A DNA stretch of 64,000 nucleotides from Rhabdophis nuchalis (Eukaryota > Chordata > Lepidosauria > Squamata > Natricidae), in assembly GCA_039707465.1 (NCBI GenBank), contig CM077644.1, forward strand, positions 83,131,875 through 83,195,874, written 5' to 3'. The notes below the pieces were generated by a model. That model did not search any database, was not told where the DNA came from, and worked only from the letters and a program-made list of their open reading frames with translations. The translations under genes and the position numbers were made by a program. Below are positions 51,835 through 63,233 of the stretch, one piece after another. The stretch's first letter is position 1, and each line of letters starts with the position of its first letter.

Positions 51835-52090
51835 TGCCACACATGCATGGGGGGGAAGGGTGCATACGGGAGACATGCACATATACAAGGGGGGTAGGGC
51901 ACATACAAAGGGTTGCATGAGCATGCAGAGGATCGCACACACATGCGTGTGGGGCAGGGTGCGTGGGGATCTTGCATGCATGTGAGGGACAGGGCATATG
52001 CATGGGGGTCACACACACATGGGTGGGGCCGTACATGGGGGAATCCTGCACGCATGTACAGGGGGTGGGCGCATGCGGGCAGGTTATTCA
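51835..52090. repeat. GC-rich minisatellite-like tract
   Basis: Irregular repetition of words such as CATGCATGGGGG, GGGGCAGGGTGCG, CATGCATGTGAGGG and CACACACATG runs through this interval. All six frames are open in parts and overlap, which is expected from such repetition and not from a gene. Confidence 0.6.
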
Positions 52091-52384
52091 CGCATTGCAT
52101 TCTGGGTGTGTGCACGTCCACTTTCAGCACTCTGTGCCAAAAGGTTAGTCATCAATGCTCTATTGTATCATTGTGTTACCCAATGGTTCTTTGAAGTATA
52201 GTTTAAACAACAACACTCCTTTCTGAAGAATTTTATATATGTTTATTTATTAAATTTATATGCTGTTCTTCTCATCAATAAGGCAACTTTTATATGCCTG
52301 AATATCAAAAGAAAAAGATTCTTATTTCCAATAAAATAAATAAGAAATTATCAATTTCTAACCCTAGTTATTTTATTAAAAAAA
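52091..52384. other. Unassigned DNA
   Basis: No supported feature recognised. Confidence 0.4.
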
Positions 52385-52585
52385 AATCAAATCAGTGTTG
52401 ATTTCTGGTGACTGACTGAACAAGTCACTGCAGTTTTCTTCACAAATTATTTCTTTCTCCCCGAAATAGTTTACCATTGCCTCCTTCCTAGGGCAGAGAC
52501 AAAGTGAGCAGCTTAAAGTTATCCAACTGGATTTGTGCTTATGGTGGAACTGCAATGCAATCTAGTCTGATTCCATAAGTAGTAC
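52385..52585 (-). mobile_element. Second tRNA-derived SINE family copy
   Basis: It includes CAAGTCACTGCAGTTTTCTT, TTTACCATTGCCTCCTTCC and the AGAGACAAAGTGAGCAGC region in the same order as other copies. The tRNA-like right end is eroded. Confidence 0.6.
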
Positions 52586-53695
52586 ATCAAAGTGGTTCAC
52601 ATAAAGTTACTCAATTTACAATATACAGAAGTTGCTCAAGAGGTTAAACTAAAACACTAAGAAGAAAACAGGTTGGCATTAAAATGTTAAAACTCCCCTC
52701 CGGACTCTGAATTTAACAAAACTCAAATAACTTCATAGAACAGAATTATGATCTCAAAAGATTAATTATCTTTTAAGAAGATAAAAGAAAGGATGTGTCC
52801 CCAAATACTGCCTGATATTAATATGTACAATCATTGTTGAAATGGCCTATTTTCATTCCTATGGCCTTCCTTTACAGGTGAGCATGGGAGGGAAAGGACC
52901 ATGTAAAAATGTGCATCACAACATAAGCCACATGATTATTTGCATTTGAAATATATCATAAGTATAAAAAAACAAGTCTTATATTGTGGCCTGATGATGT
53001 CATTTTTGCCATTGTGGTTTGTACTAGATAGCTATTCAGGCTATCGAGCTTAATCTTCTGTTTAGTGCAGGAGTTCCAATTAAATCATAAAACAAAGAAG
53101 AGCCTGTTACTTCTCTGAATTATTGATTCCACTGTCAATCCAACCTTATCATTAAGAACTGTTTCAATCTATAGGTAATAATTACTACACTTCAATGTGA
53201 GTCCAGAGCTAAAAAATAAAGATATGATGTTTTAGATTTAACCTACCTTTCATTTCAGTTTAGATTACATGATTTTATTTGCATTTGCTAGACTTAGCAG
53301 CTTTTATTTAAGAGAGAAGTAATAGATTTACAACTGATCCTTGATCTTTATAATATTTTCCTATTTCTTTCTATTCCAAAGTATCATTGGGAGCAAGCAG
53401 TTTTGCTTAGTAAAGAAGAGATCTGAAAGAGATCTGAAAATTAAGTTTTTATATGTAATTTCTGTGTATCTCTTGTAATTGAGTTGAATAATTTTATATA
53501 GTTCAGTATAAAGTAAATATAAAACTTGGATTCCCACATTAGGTTATGCTTTTTACTGGTTTTTTGAAGCTTAGCATGATATATGTACATGTGTAAACCA
53601 TAGACTTGAACATAGAGATTATTTTATTTTATTTGTTTGTTTATTTGTTATTTTTTCTTGTGTTTATTTCTTTTACAAATAATTCAAGGGAGCAA
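52586..53695. other. AT-rich DNA without recognised genes
   Basis: No supported feature. Confidence 0.45.
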
Positions 53696-53805
53696 GCATA
53701 CCGGACACAACACCCTCCTCCTATTTTCCCCAGAACAACAACCCTGTGAGGTGGATTGTCCTGAGAGAGAGTGACTGATGCCAAGTCACCCCACTGGCCA
53801 ACCCA
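53696..53805. mobile_element. SINE-like fragment
   Basis: CAACAACCCTGTGAGGTGGA, then GAGAGAGAGTGACTGATGCC and AAGTCACCCC resemble the middle of squamate tRNA-type SINEs. Only a part is present. Confidence 0.4.
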
Positions 53806-53914
53806 ACATGGACATTCCTTGAAACAGAAGGAAAGTACTTCAAGAAAAATTTTATGTTCCACATCACTTCTTCATCACACCTCAGCAATCAGTCTGAATA
53901 CTGTTGCTGCTCTC

Positions 53915-54960
53915 ACACAGTTATTATTATTATTTTATTATTTATTTATTTTATTTTATTAAATTTATAGACTGCCCCCTCTCCCCCATGGGGCTCGGGG
54001 TGGTGCACAGGAAATTAAAACTCTAATAAATACGACAATATACAAAATATTAAAACTGAATTAAATTACCCCTGTGCTAAAATCAATATTAAAACCCCTA
54101 AAACCCTAACAATTACCCCTTAAAATTCTAATTAAACAATTTCTTTCTGTGGCTAGGTATAAAAAGTTAGGCCAGGCCGGCCTGATGGAAGAAGTGAGTC
54201 TTTAACTTCTGGCAGAAGGAGCGGAGGTCCATGATTGTTCTGATTTCAGGGGGTAGGTCGTTCCAGAGGGTTGGGCCCATCACAGAGAAGGCCCTTCCCC
54301 TGGGCGTCGCCTCTGGCATTGCCTAGTGGACGGCACCCAAAGAAGTCCCTCTCTGTGGGAGCGAATCGGCCGAAGGGATGTATGGGGCAGGATGCGATCC
54401 CGCAGATAACTAGGTCCCGTGCCATGGAGCGCTTTAAAGGTGGTGACCAACACCTTGAAGTGCACCCGAAAGGCCACAGGCAGCCAGTGCAGCTCGTGCA
54501 GGAGCGGTGTTACGTGGGCAAACCTGGAGGTTCCCAGAACTGCCCGCGCGGCTGCATTCTGGACTAGCTGCAGTCTTCGGGTGCACCTCAAGGGGAGCCC
54601 CATGTAGAGAGCATTGCAGTAGTCCAGACGGGATGTCACGAGTGCGTGAGTGACTTTGCACAGGGCGTCCTGGTCCAATAAGGCCCGCAACCGATATACC
54701 AGGCAAACCTGGTAGAATGCTCCCCTGGCCACGGCTGTCACTTGCTCTTCCATGGACAGCTGGGTATCAAGGAGAATGCCCAGGTTGCGTGCTCTATCCA
54801 CGGGGGCTAGGTGTTCGCCCCCTATGGCCAGCGATGGAATGAACTGGTTGAATCGGGGCGTCGGAAACCACAGCCACTCGGTCTTGGATGGGTTGAGTCT
54901 GAGTCTGTTGCTTCCCATCCAGACCCGCACGGCTTCCAGACGGCTTCCAGACATCACTTT
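53915..54960 (-). pseudogene. L2-clade LINE ORF2 tail and 3' UTR
   Basis: Minus-strand frame 54280-54957 is 225 codons: VWMGSNRLRLNPSKTEWLWF, RARNLGILLDTQLSMEEQVT, HALVTSRLDYCNALYMGLPL, LHWLPVAFRVHFKVLVTTFK and RDRILPHTSLRPIRSHREGL. It then runs out of frame near 54300. The UTR contains CTCGGGGTGGTGCACAGG, and an (ATT)n-like tail is at 53920-53965. At its 5' end an 11-bp string, CGGCTTCCAGA, is doubled (54930-54951). The reverse transcriptase core is not included. Confidence 0.9.
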
Positions 54961-55019
54961 AAATATGGGGTAGCTTTGCCGCTGTCATACAATTTAATTG
55001 TGGTACTTTCAGGGGACTG

Positions 55020-55372
55020 ATTGAATAATTCTTTCTTCCCTTTTCTCTCCCAGCATCCCTTACCAGGCATTTTTGCCCTCCCCGGGCTCTGGAGGTTTTT
55101 TTTGAACCTCCAGGAGGGCAAAAATGGCCTCCCCAGGCTTCAGAGGCCCAGTGGAGACTGGAAACTTCCAGTAGGCCTGTTTTTCACCCTCCCTGAGTCT
55201 CTGAGTGGGCCCTGCACTTACCTGCATCCAAAACAGGTCATGAGGGGATTCCTGGGAAGGGTGGGGTGGGTGGGGCCACCCAGGAATGGGATTTGGGGGT
55301 TCTCCGAACTGCACAGAATCTTAGCTAGAGGTTCTCCCAAACCCCTGCAAACTCCCAGCAGCCAACCCCTGC
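55020..55372. repeat. GC-rich fragment related to hAT interiors
   Basis: Repeated TTTTGCCCTCCC/GGGAGGGCAAAAA-type words form an inverted pair near 55068-55125. The phrase GGTTCTCCGAACTGCACAGA near 55298 resembles GGTTCTCCGAACTACTCAAA in the 42892-43199 hAT element. Ends were not found. Confidence 0.4.
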
Positions 55373-55641
55373 CTAAATGTGTGATAGACTGGGATTCCAG
55401 TTTAGGATTGCATTTTTTCTCATTAAAAAACAACAACACAGCCTCAGTTTTGTCCACTCACTACTTCTCACAAAATTCTGATAGTCTTCTAAAATGATTT
55501 TATAGAGGCTGCCATCTAGAGGCCATCAACCTGTAATAATGACCTCTAGATCTCACCATCTATGAAATCTTTTCACAGGAGTGTCAGTTTCCTCAGAGAC
55601 TGATAATCCTGTCAGAGAAATGATATCATTTCCCTAGCATG

Positions 55642-55690
<49 letters not shown>

Positions 55691-56099
55691 CTGGCTAACA
55701 GATCTATCAGTGTTCTTGGAGTTTATATTTCAGTATAAAGATAAGACCAGTTGTCCAGTCAGTCTTGCACCCAAAGACAAAATAGTCATGGAATACAGTG
55801 TCCCCAGTGATGAGATAGGATGTTTTGGGGACAATTGGAGATGAGCAGATCACCATCTATGTTTAAAGCAGCCTATATTTTTTGGCATGGGAGCTTTCAT
55901 GTTAGAAGAAGGAAAATACTACTTTCCTGCTGGAATAACTAAAAATGGTTCTAGGTGGGATTGGATGAAATGTTATGTTCCTCAGAACAATTGGAAATAA
56001 ATATTTATGTCCCAGCAAGCAGGATAGGAGGCTAGAACCATACTATAAGCCACTATGAGTTGTTTAACAAACTATATTGAAAAACGATTCAATCTAATG
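55373..56099. other. Unassigned DNA
   Basis: No gene recognised. It includes the (CA)n microsatellite at 55645-55688. Confidence 0.4.
55645..55688. repeat. (CA)n microsatellite, about 44 bp
   Basis: About 22 CA units, preceded by GCATGCACG. Confidence 0.95.
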
Positions 56100-56234
56100 C
56101 AGGGATGTCCAAACTTGGGAACTTTAAGACTTGTGGACTTCAACTCCCAGAATTCCCCAGCCAGCTCTGCTGGCTGGGGAATTCTGGGAGTTGAAGTCCA
56201 CAAGTCTTAAAGTTCCCAAGTTTGGACATCCCTG
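56100..56234. mobile_element. Perfect palindromic hAT-type MITE
   Basis: Two 66-bp arms (56100-56165 and 56169-56234) are exact reverse complements separated by TCT. The whole 135-bp element starts CAGGGATGTCC. ATCTAATG flanks both sides exactly (56092-56099 and 56235-56242). A diverged half copy is at 1695-1752. Perfect arms and duplication suggest a fairly recent insertion or arm homogenisation. Confidence 0.95.
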
Positions 56235-56364
56235 ATCTAATGTGTAAATGTATAAATTTAAGTTTGACTATTTAAGATACGAATGTTTCTAGTACAGTGG
56301 AACATTATTTATGATTCTTTGGAATTAAATAAAAATAGGAAGGGTTATATATTAGTTATAGCCT

Positions 56365-56535
56365 TTTTCTGTTCAATCATATGCGATTTTCTTGTTTATT
56401 GACAAGATTTTCTCATAAGTAGTTAGCCATTGCCTCCAAGGCTGAGAGAAAGTGACGACCTGCTGGCTTTGTGCCTAAGGTGTGCCTACAACTCATGGTC
56501 TCCTAGTTTGTAGCCTGATTCCTTAAGTATTACAC
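56365..56535 (-). mobile_element. Second tRNA-derived SINE family copy
   Basis: It contains AGCCATTGCCTCCAAGGCTG, GCTTTGTGCCTAAGG, CAACTCATGGTCTCC and a minus-strand tRNA-like right end near TATTACACCAGAG. It directly abuts the hAT end at 56536. Confidence 0.65.
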
Positions 56536-57490
56536 CAGAGTGGGTTGCTACTGGTTCGCACCGGTTCGGGGGAACCAGTAGTGGAATGTTGGCCTGCGTC
56601 GCAGAACTGGCAGCAGCCCAGGCTGGCCATGCCTCCGAATCAGTTCCCCGGTTGCCGCTGCCAATTCCAGCATGGGGTTTTTTTTGTCCTTTTTAAATGT
56701 TCTGTGCATGCACAGAACTATTTATAGGCAACTGCGCATGCTTGTGAGAAGTGAACCGACAGTAATGCGCTTGTGACATCTCGTCTGGACTATTGTAATG
56801 CTCTCTACATGGGGCTCCCCTTGAGATGCACCCGGAGGCTACAGCTGGTCCAGAACGCGGCCGCGCGGGCAATTATGGGACTCACTAGATACTCCCATGT
56901 AACACCACTCCTGCGTGAGCTGCACTGGCTGCCTGTGGTCTTTCGGGTGCGTTTCAAGCCGTTGATTATCATCTTTAAAGCGCTCCATGGCACAGGACCT
57001 ACTTATTTGCAGGATCGTATCCTGCCCCATATATCCCTTCGGCCGATTCGCTCACACAGAGAGGGACTTCTCCGGGTGCCGCCCACCAGGCAGTGCCAGC
57101 GGGCGACGCCCAGGGGAAGGGCCTTCTCTGTGATGGGCCCGATACTCTGGAACGACCTACCCCCGGATATTAGAACGACCACGGACCTCCGTGCCTTCCG
57201 CCAAAAAATAAAAACCTATTTGTTCCATCAGGCCGGCTTGGCCTAATTCACGCTTCTCGCCCCAGTCTGTTTTCTCAAATTGTTTATTGGGTTTTAATGG
57301 GTGGTAATTTTAAGGTTTTTTAAATTTTAGTACAGGGTAGTTTAATTCGTTTTTAATTTTGTTGTGCATTGTATGTTTTTAGATGGTTTTTAATTTTCCT
57401 GTACACCGCCCCGAGTCCCTTTGGGGAGAGGGGGTAGTTTATAAATATAATAAATTATTATTAATTAGTAATGCTGGCTGCAACCCATAT
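56536..57490. mobile_element. hAT element interrupted by an L2
   Basis: The left end CAGAGTGGGTTGCTACTGG resembles 29078-29255, and the interior shares CTGTGCATGCACAGAAC-like words. It is cut at 56767 by an L2 copy and appears to resume after 57466 with AGTAATGCTGGCTGCAACCC. This is consistent with an insertion that duplicated AGTAATG (56761-56767 and 57467-57473). The right end is eroded. Confidence 0.55.
56768..57466 (+). pseudogene. L2-clade LINE 3' end, ORF2 tail open
   Basis: Frame 56773-57246 gives 157 codons: TSRLDYCNALYMGLPLRC, LVQNAAARAIMGLTRYSHVT, LHWLPVVFRVRFKPL, LHGTGPTYLQDRILPHISLR and AFSVMGPILWNDLPPDIRTT, ending HQAGLA and a stop. The 3' UTR includes CTGTACACCGCCCCGAGTCC and an ATAATAAATTATTA tail. 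AGTAATG flanks both sides as a likely target duplication. Strongly 5'-truncated. Confidence 0.88.
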
Positions 57491-57670
57491 AGTCTCAACC
57501 TCTGGGGTGTTTAGGGAATTTAGTTTTAATGGGGTTTTTAGCGCAGGGACGATCAATTTAATCTGCTTTTATTTATTGTATTTATTGTTTGTATATATTT
57601 TTATATGTTTTAATTTCCCTGTGCACCGCTCCGAGTCCCCTTGGGGAGAGGATGCGGTATACAAAATTAA
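57491..57670 (+). mobile_element. L2 LINE 3' UTR fragment
   Basis: GTGCACCGCTCCGAGTCCCC, TTGGGGAGAGGATGCGGTAT and AATTAAAT at the end match the UTRs of the longer L2 copies. The coding part is absent. It passes directly into the (ATT)n tract. Confidence 0.75.
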
Positions 57671-57787
<117 letters not shown>

Positions 57788-60039
57788 ATCCCTGTATTAC
57801 ACCAAATTAATCAACCAACTACAAACTACCTATGATAATGAAGCAATGTTTTTTTAAACAAATATTTTGGGTGTGAATCCAAAATTAATGTTAAAGCAAT
57901 AATTCTACACAAAAAAATCTATAGGGGACTGTTGCATATTCTTTGAAATGATATGTTGAAGTAAGAAAACGTCCAAGGTGGTGTAAATTGCTACTTTTCA
58001 GCCAGTAGGATTCTCTATTTTAATCTTTGTATTTCCCAAGCTCCTTAAATGTGTCCAAAAGAGTCTTCCAACTTATCTACAGAAGATACTAGAGAATACA
58101 TTGGGGGTCTTGCGTTGGAAAATAAAAATATGTGTGCCCTGCTGCCAGATGGATATACTTTGTATCAACAGAATCAGTTGATGCTTTCAACTATTGTCCA
58201 AAATGGAAATCAAATACTTTCTCTTTTATGGTCAGATTAAATAGGGAGAGATGCTTCACATGTGCCAAGACACTAATTATTTTGGTGGTTTGGATAGCAG
58301 GTCCTTTGTTAGGAACACTAAAAACCTCTCTATTTCTACTGGCTGTGCTCCCCTGAATGGACAGAGTAATCTGTCCATTTGTTTCTGACTATTAGTGCAT
58401 TTTTTTGCTTTTTTTAAAAACAGCAACATTCTTTTCTGCTGCTTAGCAAAGATAGTTATATTGCAAATAGTGTCATGCATAATTCACAATAATATACCAG
58501 TTGCTTTTCTTTATATGTTAAATTGGGGATGAATACGTTGTGGTGTTCAAATGTTACTAGATCAATTACCAATAGCTTACGTCAGCATGGCCAATAGTTA
58601 TGGATGATTATAGGCTTCCTCACTTCTAAATGAGAGCAACAGTAATTGTGCTACTGTATGATTTATCTCAGATATTTATTTCAGTGCTCTAACTTGACAC
58701 CTGAATAATCCTTTCCTTATTTATGTAGTCAGTTTCTAAGGCTGCCACTTGCAGATGGCTCTGGGTGGTTGACTGAAAATGAAAAGTTACAAACAAATAA
58801 AAATTAGTAACAATAAAAAAGTGGCAATATCTTGGGAGTAAAACCAATTCCCACTACACCCCAAATGGTGGGTTTGCCTTCATTAAAGCAGAAGTGGCTG
58901 TAGGACAGAGAACCGAGCGTCCCAAGATTGCTATATAGACTCTTCCAGCTCTTGCAGTGTTGAGCATCCTTTCATTTGATTGTGAAGAGTTTGGTAACAA
59001 TACTCATTTTCTTGATTTCATGAGAAATTAAGTAAAGGCTAGGTTGTGAAGAGCAAGAGATTCACTATCGGTATTATTCTGTTATATAAGGATTGGAAAA
59101 GTATTAAAGAAGGTTGAAAATAATTTCAAGCAACATTACAATATTCCTTGTCACTTCTCTTTCTTACATCAGAGAGGTTTATGCTGAGAACTAACAGCTC
59201 ACTGCTTGTTGTACAAGCTCCCTTCAACTCACTTTCTTTGCAGAGTTGTTTTTGGAAGCCTCTGCTCACTGCAATTTAAGCATCTTAAATGCACTAGGCA
59301 AATACTCTTCTCGAAAAAGCTCATCTATCTTTCTCGTCAGCCTCTGCAGTGATTGACCATCTGTTTTGCATTGCTGAGTTTACATTCTGTTTCTCACTCT
59401 CTCTGGCTCTGCAATTCATCCCTGCTTCTAATCCACTAGACAGGCATTTATTTATTAAGCACATTTCTAAGACTGTCTGACTCCAGATTGACTTTGGACA
59501 TATTACAAATTTAAACAGGCGAGAAACATAGCAGATTCAGCAAACTGTGGCATCCTTGGTACTTTCTGACCTTGGTTATTTGCTTACTGATGGTTCATTA
59601 CCCAACTAGATAACATCATTGATGAAAGTGATGTAGGGTTTGTTCACTGTTTATATACAATAGCTTGCTCTGCCAATGTGGAGGTTTGGTTTTCTGCATT
59701 GTAGTTCTTTGACTAGGGGACTATTTTCTGCTTGAATATCTTCTATTAATCCTTGCTTATCTTGGTATTGGCTGCTGGATAGGTTGCCTTCTTTTTAGCT
59801 TTTTATTGCCTGTTTTGAAAGGTGGGTAAATATGGTTTATCTCTATATATTTATTGATGGCTGACTTGTCTGAATTTCTCTAAATTTCTGAATCTTGCCT
59901 GAATTTCTGATTTGTCTGAATTTTTGAATATTGATGGCTGCTGATTGAATTTCAGCAAAGGATAATAGTTGCCCAGAGCATATAATAAAATAACTTTTCT
60001 TCAAACAACACCACAAATGGTCCCCAAACCATCCTAACT
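57788..60039. other. Unassigned DNA
   Basis: No gene recognised. A possible dispersed repeat lies at about 59590-59830 (shares CATTACCCAACTAGATAAC-type wording with 16585-16605). Words of the type TCTGAATTTCT repeat at 59869-59935. Confidence 0.4.
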
Positions 60040-60550
60040 CAAAGCCTGTGAGAAGAGTTACTGTAGGGTTTGTTAAATGTAGACAGGGTAGGGACAGTTT
60101 AAATTTATGTGGGGATACTGTTCCAGAGGGCAGGTACTATGATGAAGGCACAGTTTCTGAATTGATGACAATGCTTAATTGATGGAACGTGGAGCATACC
60201 ATCTCTGTCCTAATTGCACAGAGCAGACAGAAACTATGAGAGATAGACAAGCTTTCAAATAATTGGGCTTGTTCCATATAGAGTTTAAGAGATAAAAGTC
60301 AGAATTTTACTTGCATCAAGAAGCTTACTGGTGGTAACCAATACAGCCTATAAACCAGAACTGTCTCATGGGCATAACAATATTGGCCCATAATTGCTCA
60401 TATACTGGCCTAATCGCAATTTTCAACTCTTCAAAGATTTTCAAAGGTAGTCTCAGATGGAATACATTATAAGAGTCCACACACAATGTGACCCAAGCAT
60501 AAGTGATTATAAAGAGAGCTTCCTGATTCAGGAACAGGTACAACTGGTGT
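60040..60550 (-). pseudogene. Old L2-like LINE ORF2 remnant
   Basis: Minus-strand frame 60325-60543 reads LFLNQEALFIITYAWVTLC, DSYNVFHLRLPLKIF and similar, which aligns in order with the L2 block FLDRDALRTVTQALVTSRLDYCNALYMGLPL. The nearby GATACTGTTCCAGAGGGCAG (60115-60134) matches the GGTCGTTCCAGAGGGC stretch of the L2 tail. The Arg/Leu/Asp/Cys core is partly lost, so it is older than the other copies. Confidence 0.7.
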
Positions 60551-62412
60551 ACAATAGGGTGTTTCTGGTCATAGCTGACATCTGTTCCTCAAGCATTGTG
60601 CAGTGCATCTACTGGATTGTACTTTAACTCTGAATAGAGCAATGCTTCTCCTGTTAGGTTGAGCTTGAATAGTAGCTTTGGACACACTAACCTCCTCCTT
60701 CCTACTGAAACCAGTCAGATAGACTAACTGACAGGTTAGGTTAGGGATATGCCACCTAGGGATAGGGCACCTTCCTCAGAAGATGTAGAATGAGACTACC
60801 CAGCTAGCCAAACTAGACCATGCATCCATCTCTACAAACTCAGCAGGATTGGATAAGGTTGTTAGAAAGTTTTCAAGTCAATTCAAAGTCAATTTTCAAA
60901 GTTCACTGCTATATCTTTCAACAAAACATATTCATGTGGAAATTCAAAATCAGCTTATCAAATAATGAAACTCTGTTAATGGACATGTGAATCAGATGCA
61001 AGGAAAAACAGTTTTAATTAAATGCAGAGAACTTACAGTATAATTAAACAATGTGATGTTTTCCAGTCTTTCTCATGACTAGCATTCACGAGCTGTTCTT
61101 TGCAAGGGAAATCTGTCAACAAATGAGCTCACCGAAATGAATTAAAAGTCTCTAGCTGCCATGATGGGTTTAAGATTCATGCTGGATTAAATAACGGAAA
61201 TATGAATTTAGCAAAAAAATAAACCTAAGAGTTACTGCTTTATGTAGCAACAACATTTAATGAAAATGAAATTTGATTCTTAGTATCTCTGTATAGTTTG
61301 GGACTTTTGTTAATCTCTGGGTCAGGGTTAGAAATACACTGAGTTAATTAAATGTATTCTTTTAAAAACAAAGATTCCAGCTGCTTTTTACAATTTGACA
61401 AGCTTGTCCAACAAAACATATATTTAAAAAGTTAGGAAATGACTGGTCATAATCAGGAATTTCCTTGCAAGAGAAGGTATTTCCCAATCATTCTTAAGCA
61501 ATAATGCAGTTTTGCATAAGGAGATAGCATGCTTTCTTTTCCTAATTAGAACCTTATTCTCATATTGCTTTTGACACATTTCTGTCCACAGAAACACATT
61601 GGCATAGTCCTACATCATTTTCAAACCTTTGACTATATATTGCCTGCAAAAGGTGGGCTGTATGAGAATTTATAAGCTATGACGATGTCAATATCAATAT
61701 TGTAAAAGCTCTGTTGATAGGCAACTCTCTTGACTAGGAAACTATAAACTTTTATGCTTCCTAACAACCTTATGAACAGAGTTAGATTCCCTTTGAAGGG
61801 AATCAGGATGCATTTTTATAAATGGAGGGTCAACTAATCTCCAGAGAAAGAAACATTTTTTTCCTCTGTCTGGCTTACCAGCTCTCGTTGCTTCTAGATA
61901 GAGATAGACTGGCCATAGTGGCACATTCATTGATAAACTGAAAACTGGATTATTCCTCTGTGCTCTGTATATAGGACTGAGATAAAACCAGAATTGATGG
62001 CTCAGTTAAAAAAAGAAAGCTTAAGAGAAGTACATAGCACCAGTTCAAAAAAGCTGCATTTTCTGTTATTACAGGGTTGAGGCAGACTGACATAGAAGAA
62101 ATAATTTAGGACATCTTTTTTCTTATACCTAAGCTGAGATATTAAGATTCAATGGAACACCATCTTCATGGCATTGGATTTGTAAGACATTTATTATATA
62201 ACAACAACATAAGGTGCTTTCAGTAGTGGCATTTTGATTCTAGATCTCTCTTCCACAGATCCCTTGTTTGAACTTAGGCATCTAATTTTTTTACCCTCAA
62301 TTAAACTTTTCCTTCAGGTTTAGTTCTATAAGGGGAAACTATAATGGAAACATATAAGACAAAATTAAAACACAGCCATCTCTGTGGATATTTGAAATAT
62401 AATACTCAGAAA
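60551..62412. other. AT-rich DNA without recognised genes
   Basis: No supported feature. Confidence 0.45.
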
Positions 62413-62454
62413 GCTAGCTTTGCCTGATATCTGTTGGTATCAGGCAAAGCTAGC
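62413..62454. repeat. Perfect 17-bp hairpin
   Basis: GCTAGCTTTGCCTGATA (62413-62429) is followed by TCTGTTGG and then its exact reverse complement (62438-62454). No T run follows, and no gene ends just before it, so a terminator role is not indicated. Confidence 0.9.
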
Positions 62455-62508
62455 CTTTTGAATATTATATACAGTTATACAGTTGTTGAACTCTGGCATA
62501 AATGCTCT

Positions 62509-62979
62509 TGTCAGGACTGCAAGCCATCTTTCCTATTTTGGACTTCAGGCCTGCCATACTTTCTATTATTCTACTATGTATTTTCTATTGTGGGAAAATG
62601 GAAGGGGAGATTATACGGAGTTGGATGATATGTAGCCATAACAAAATTCTTTGCAGGAAGCCAAGGTCATCCTTTGTCTCTGCACCTGGCCGGAACTCGA
62701 TGGCTGGAAGCTGCCAGCGTGGCAGTGGAAGATTGGACCATGTGATGGACTTGTGGGTGTCAGGGCAGGATCTTGAATTTTCAACTGGGTGGGAAAACCT
62801 GGAAGCTTTCAGATTCGGGTTTTCCCAGATGTGCCAACATGGCTCTCTTAATAAATTGGAGCTTTGAGGAATCTTGTGCCTCGGACTCTGATTTACTTTT
62901 GGATGCTATTTGGAACCCTGATAGCTGTTTTGTCACCCAAAATGTCATGGCATGTGAGTTTTGACATCTGTGTCACAGG
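62509..62979 (+). mobile_element. Possible solo LTR
   Basis: The block starts TGTCAGGACTGC and is moderately GC-rich compared with its flanks. It contains an AATAAA signal at 62850-62855 followed by a GT/CT-rich stretch, and it ends with CACA near 62978. This fits LTR structure (promoter/body, polyadenylation signal, end). No 5-bp target duplication or internal retroviral gene was found, and the right border is a guess. Confidence 0.35.
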
Positions 62980-63000
62980 TTTGCTATCAATGCCCTAATG

Positions 63001-63225
63001 CAGGGGTAGTCAACCTTTTTAAACCTACCGCCCACTTTTGTATCTCTGTTAGTAGTAAAACTTTCTAACCGCCCACTGGTTCCACAGTAATGGTAATTTA
63101 TAAAGTAGGGAAGTCAATTAAATAAAAAAAAGGAAAGTGCTTCAGTATCGGACAAAACCCTACCACCCACCATAAAAGCTGGAACGCCCACTACTGGGCG
63201 GTAGGGACTAGGTTGATTACCACTG
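63001..63225. mobile_element. 225-bp non-autonomous hAT element
   Basis: The ends CAGGGGTAGTCAACCT and AGGTTGATTACCACTG are inverted repeats matching at 14 of 16. CCCTAATG flanks both sides exactly (62993-63000 and 63226-63233). Subterminal CCGCCCAC and GGGCGGTAGG words occur at both sides. No coding capacity. Confidence 0.93.
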
Positions 63226-63233
63226 CCCTAATG

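Noticed and set aside
51706..52201. Cluster of His/Cys/Met-rich open frames
   Set aside because: All frames are open in a repetitive CATG/GGGG tract; no consistent coding frame.
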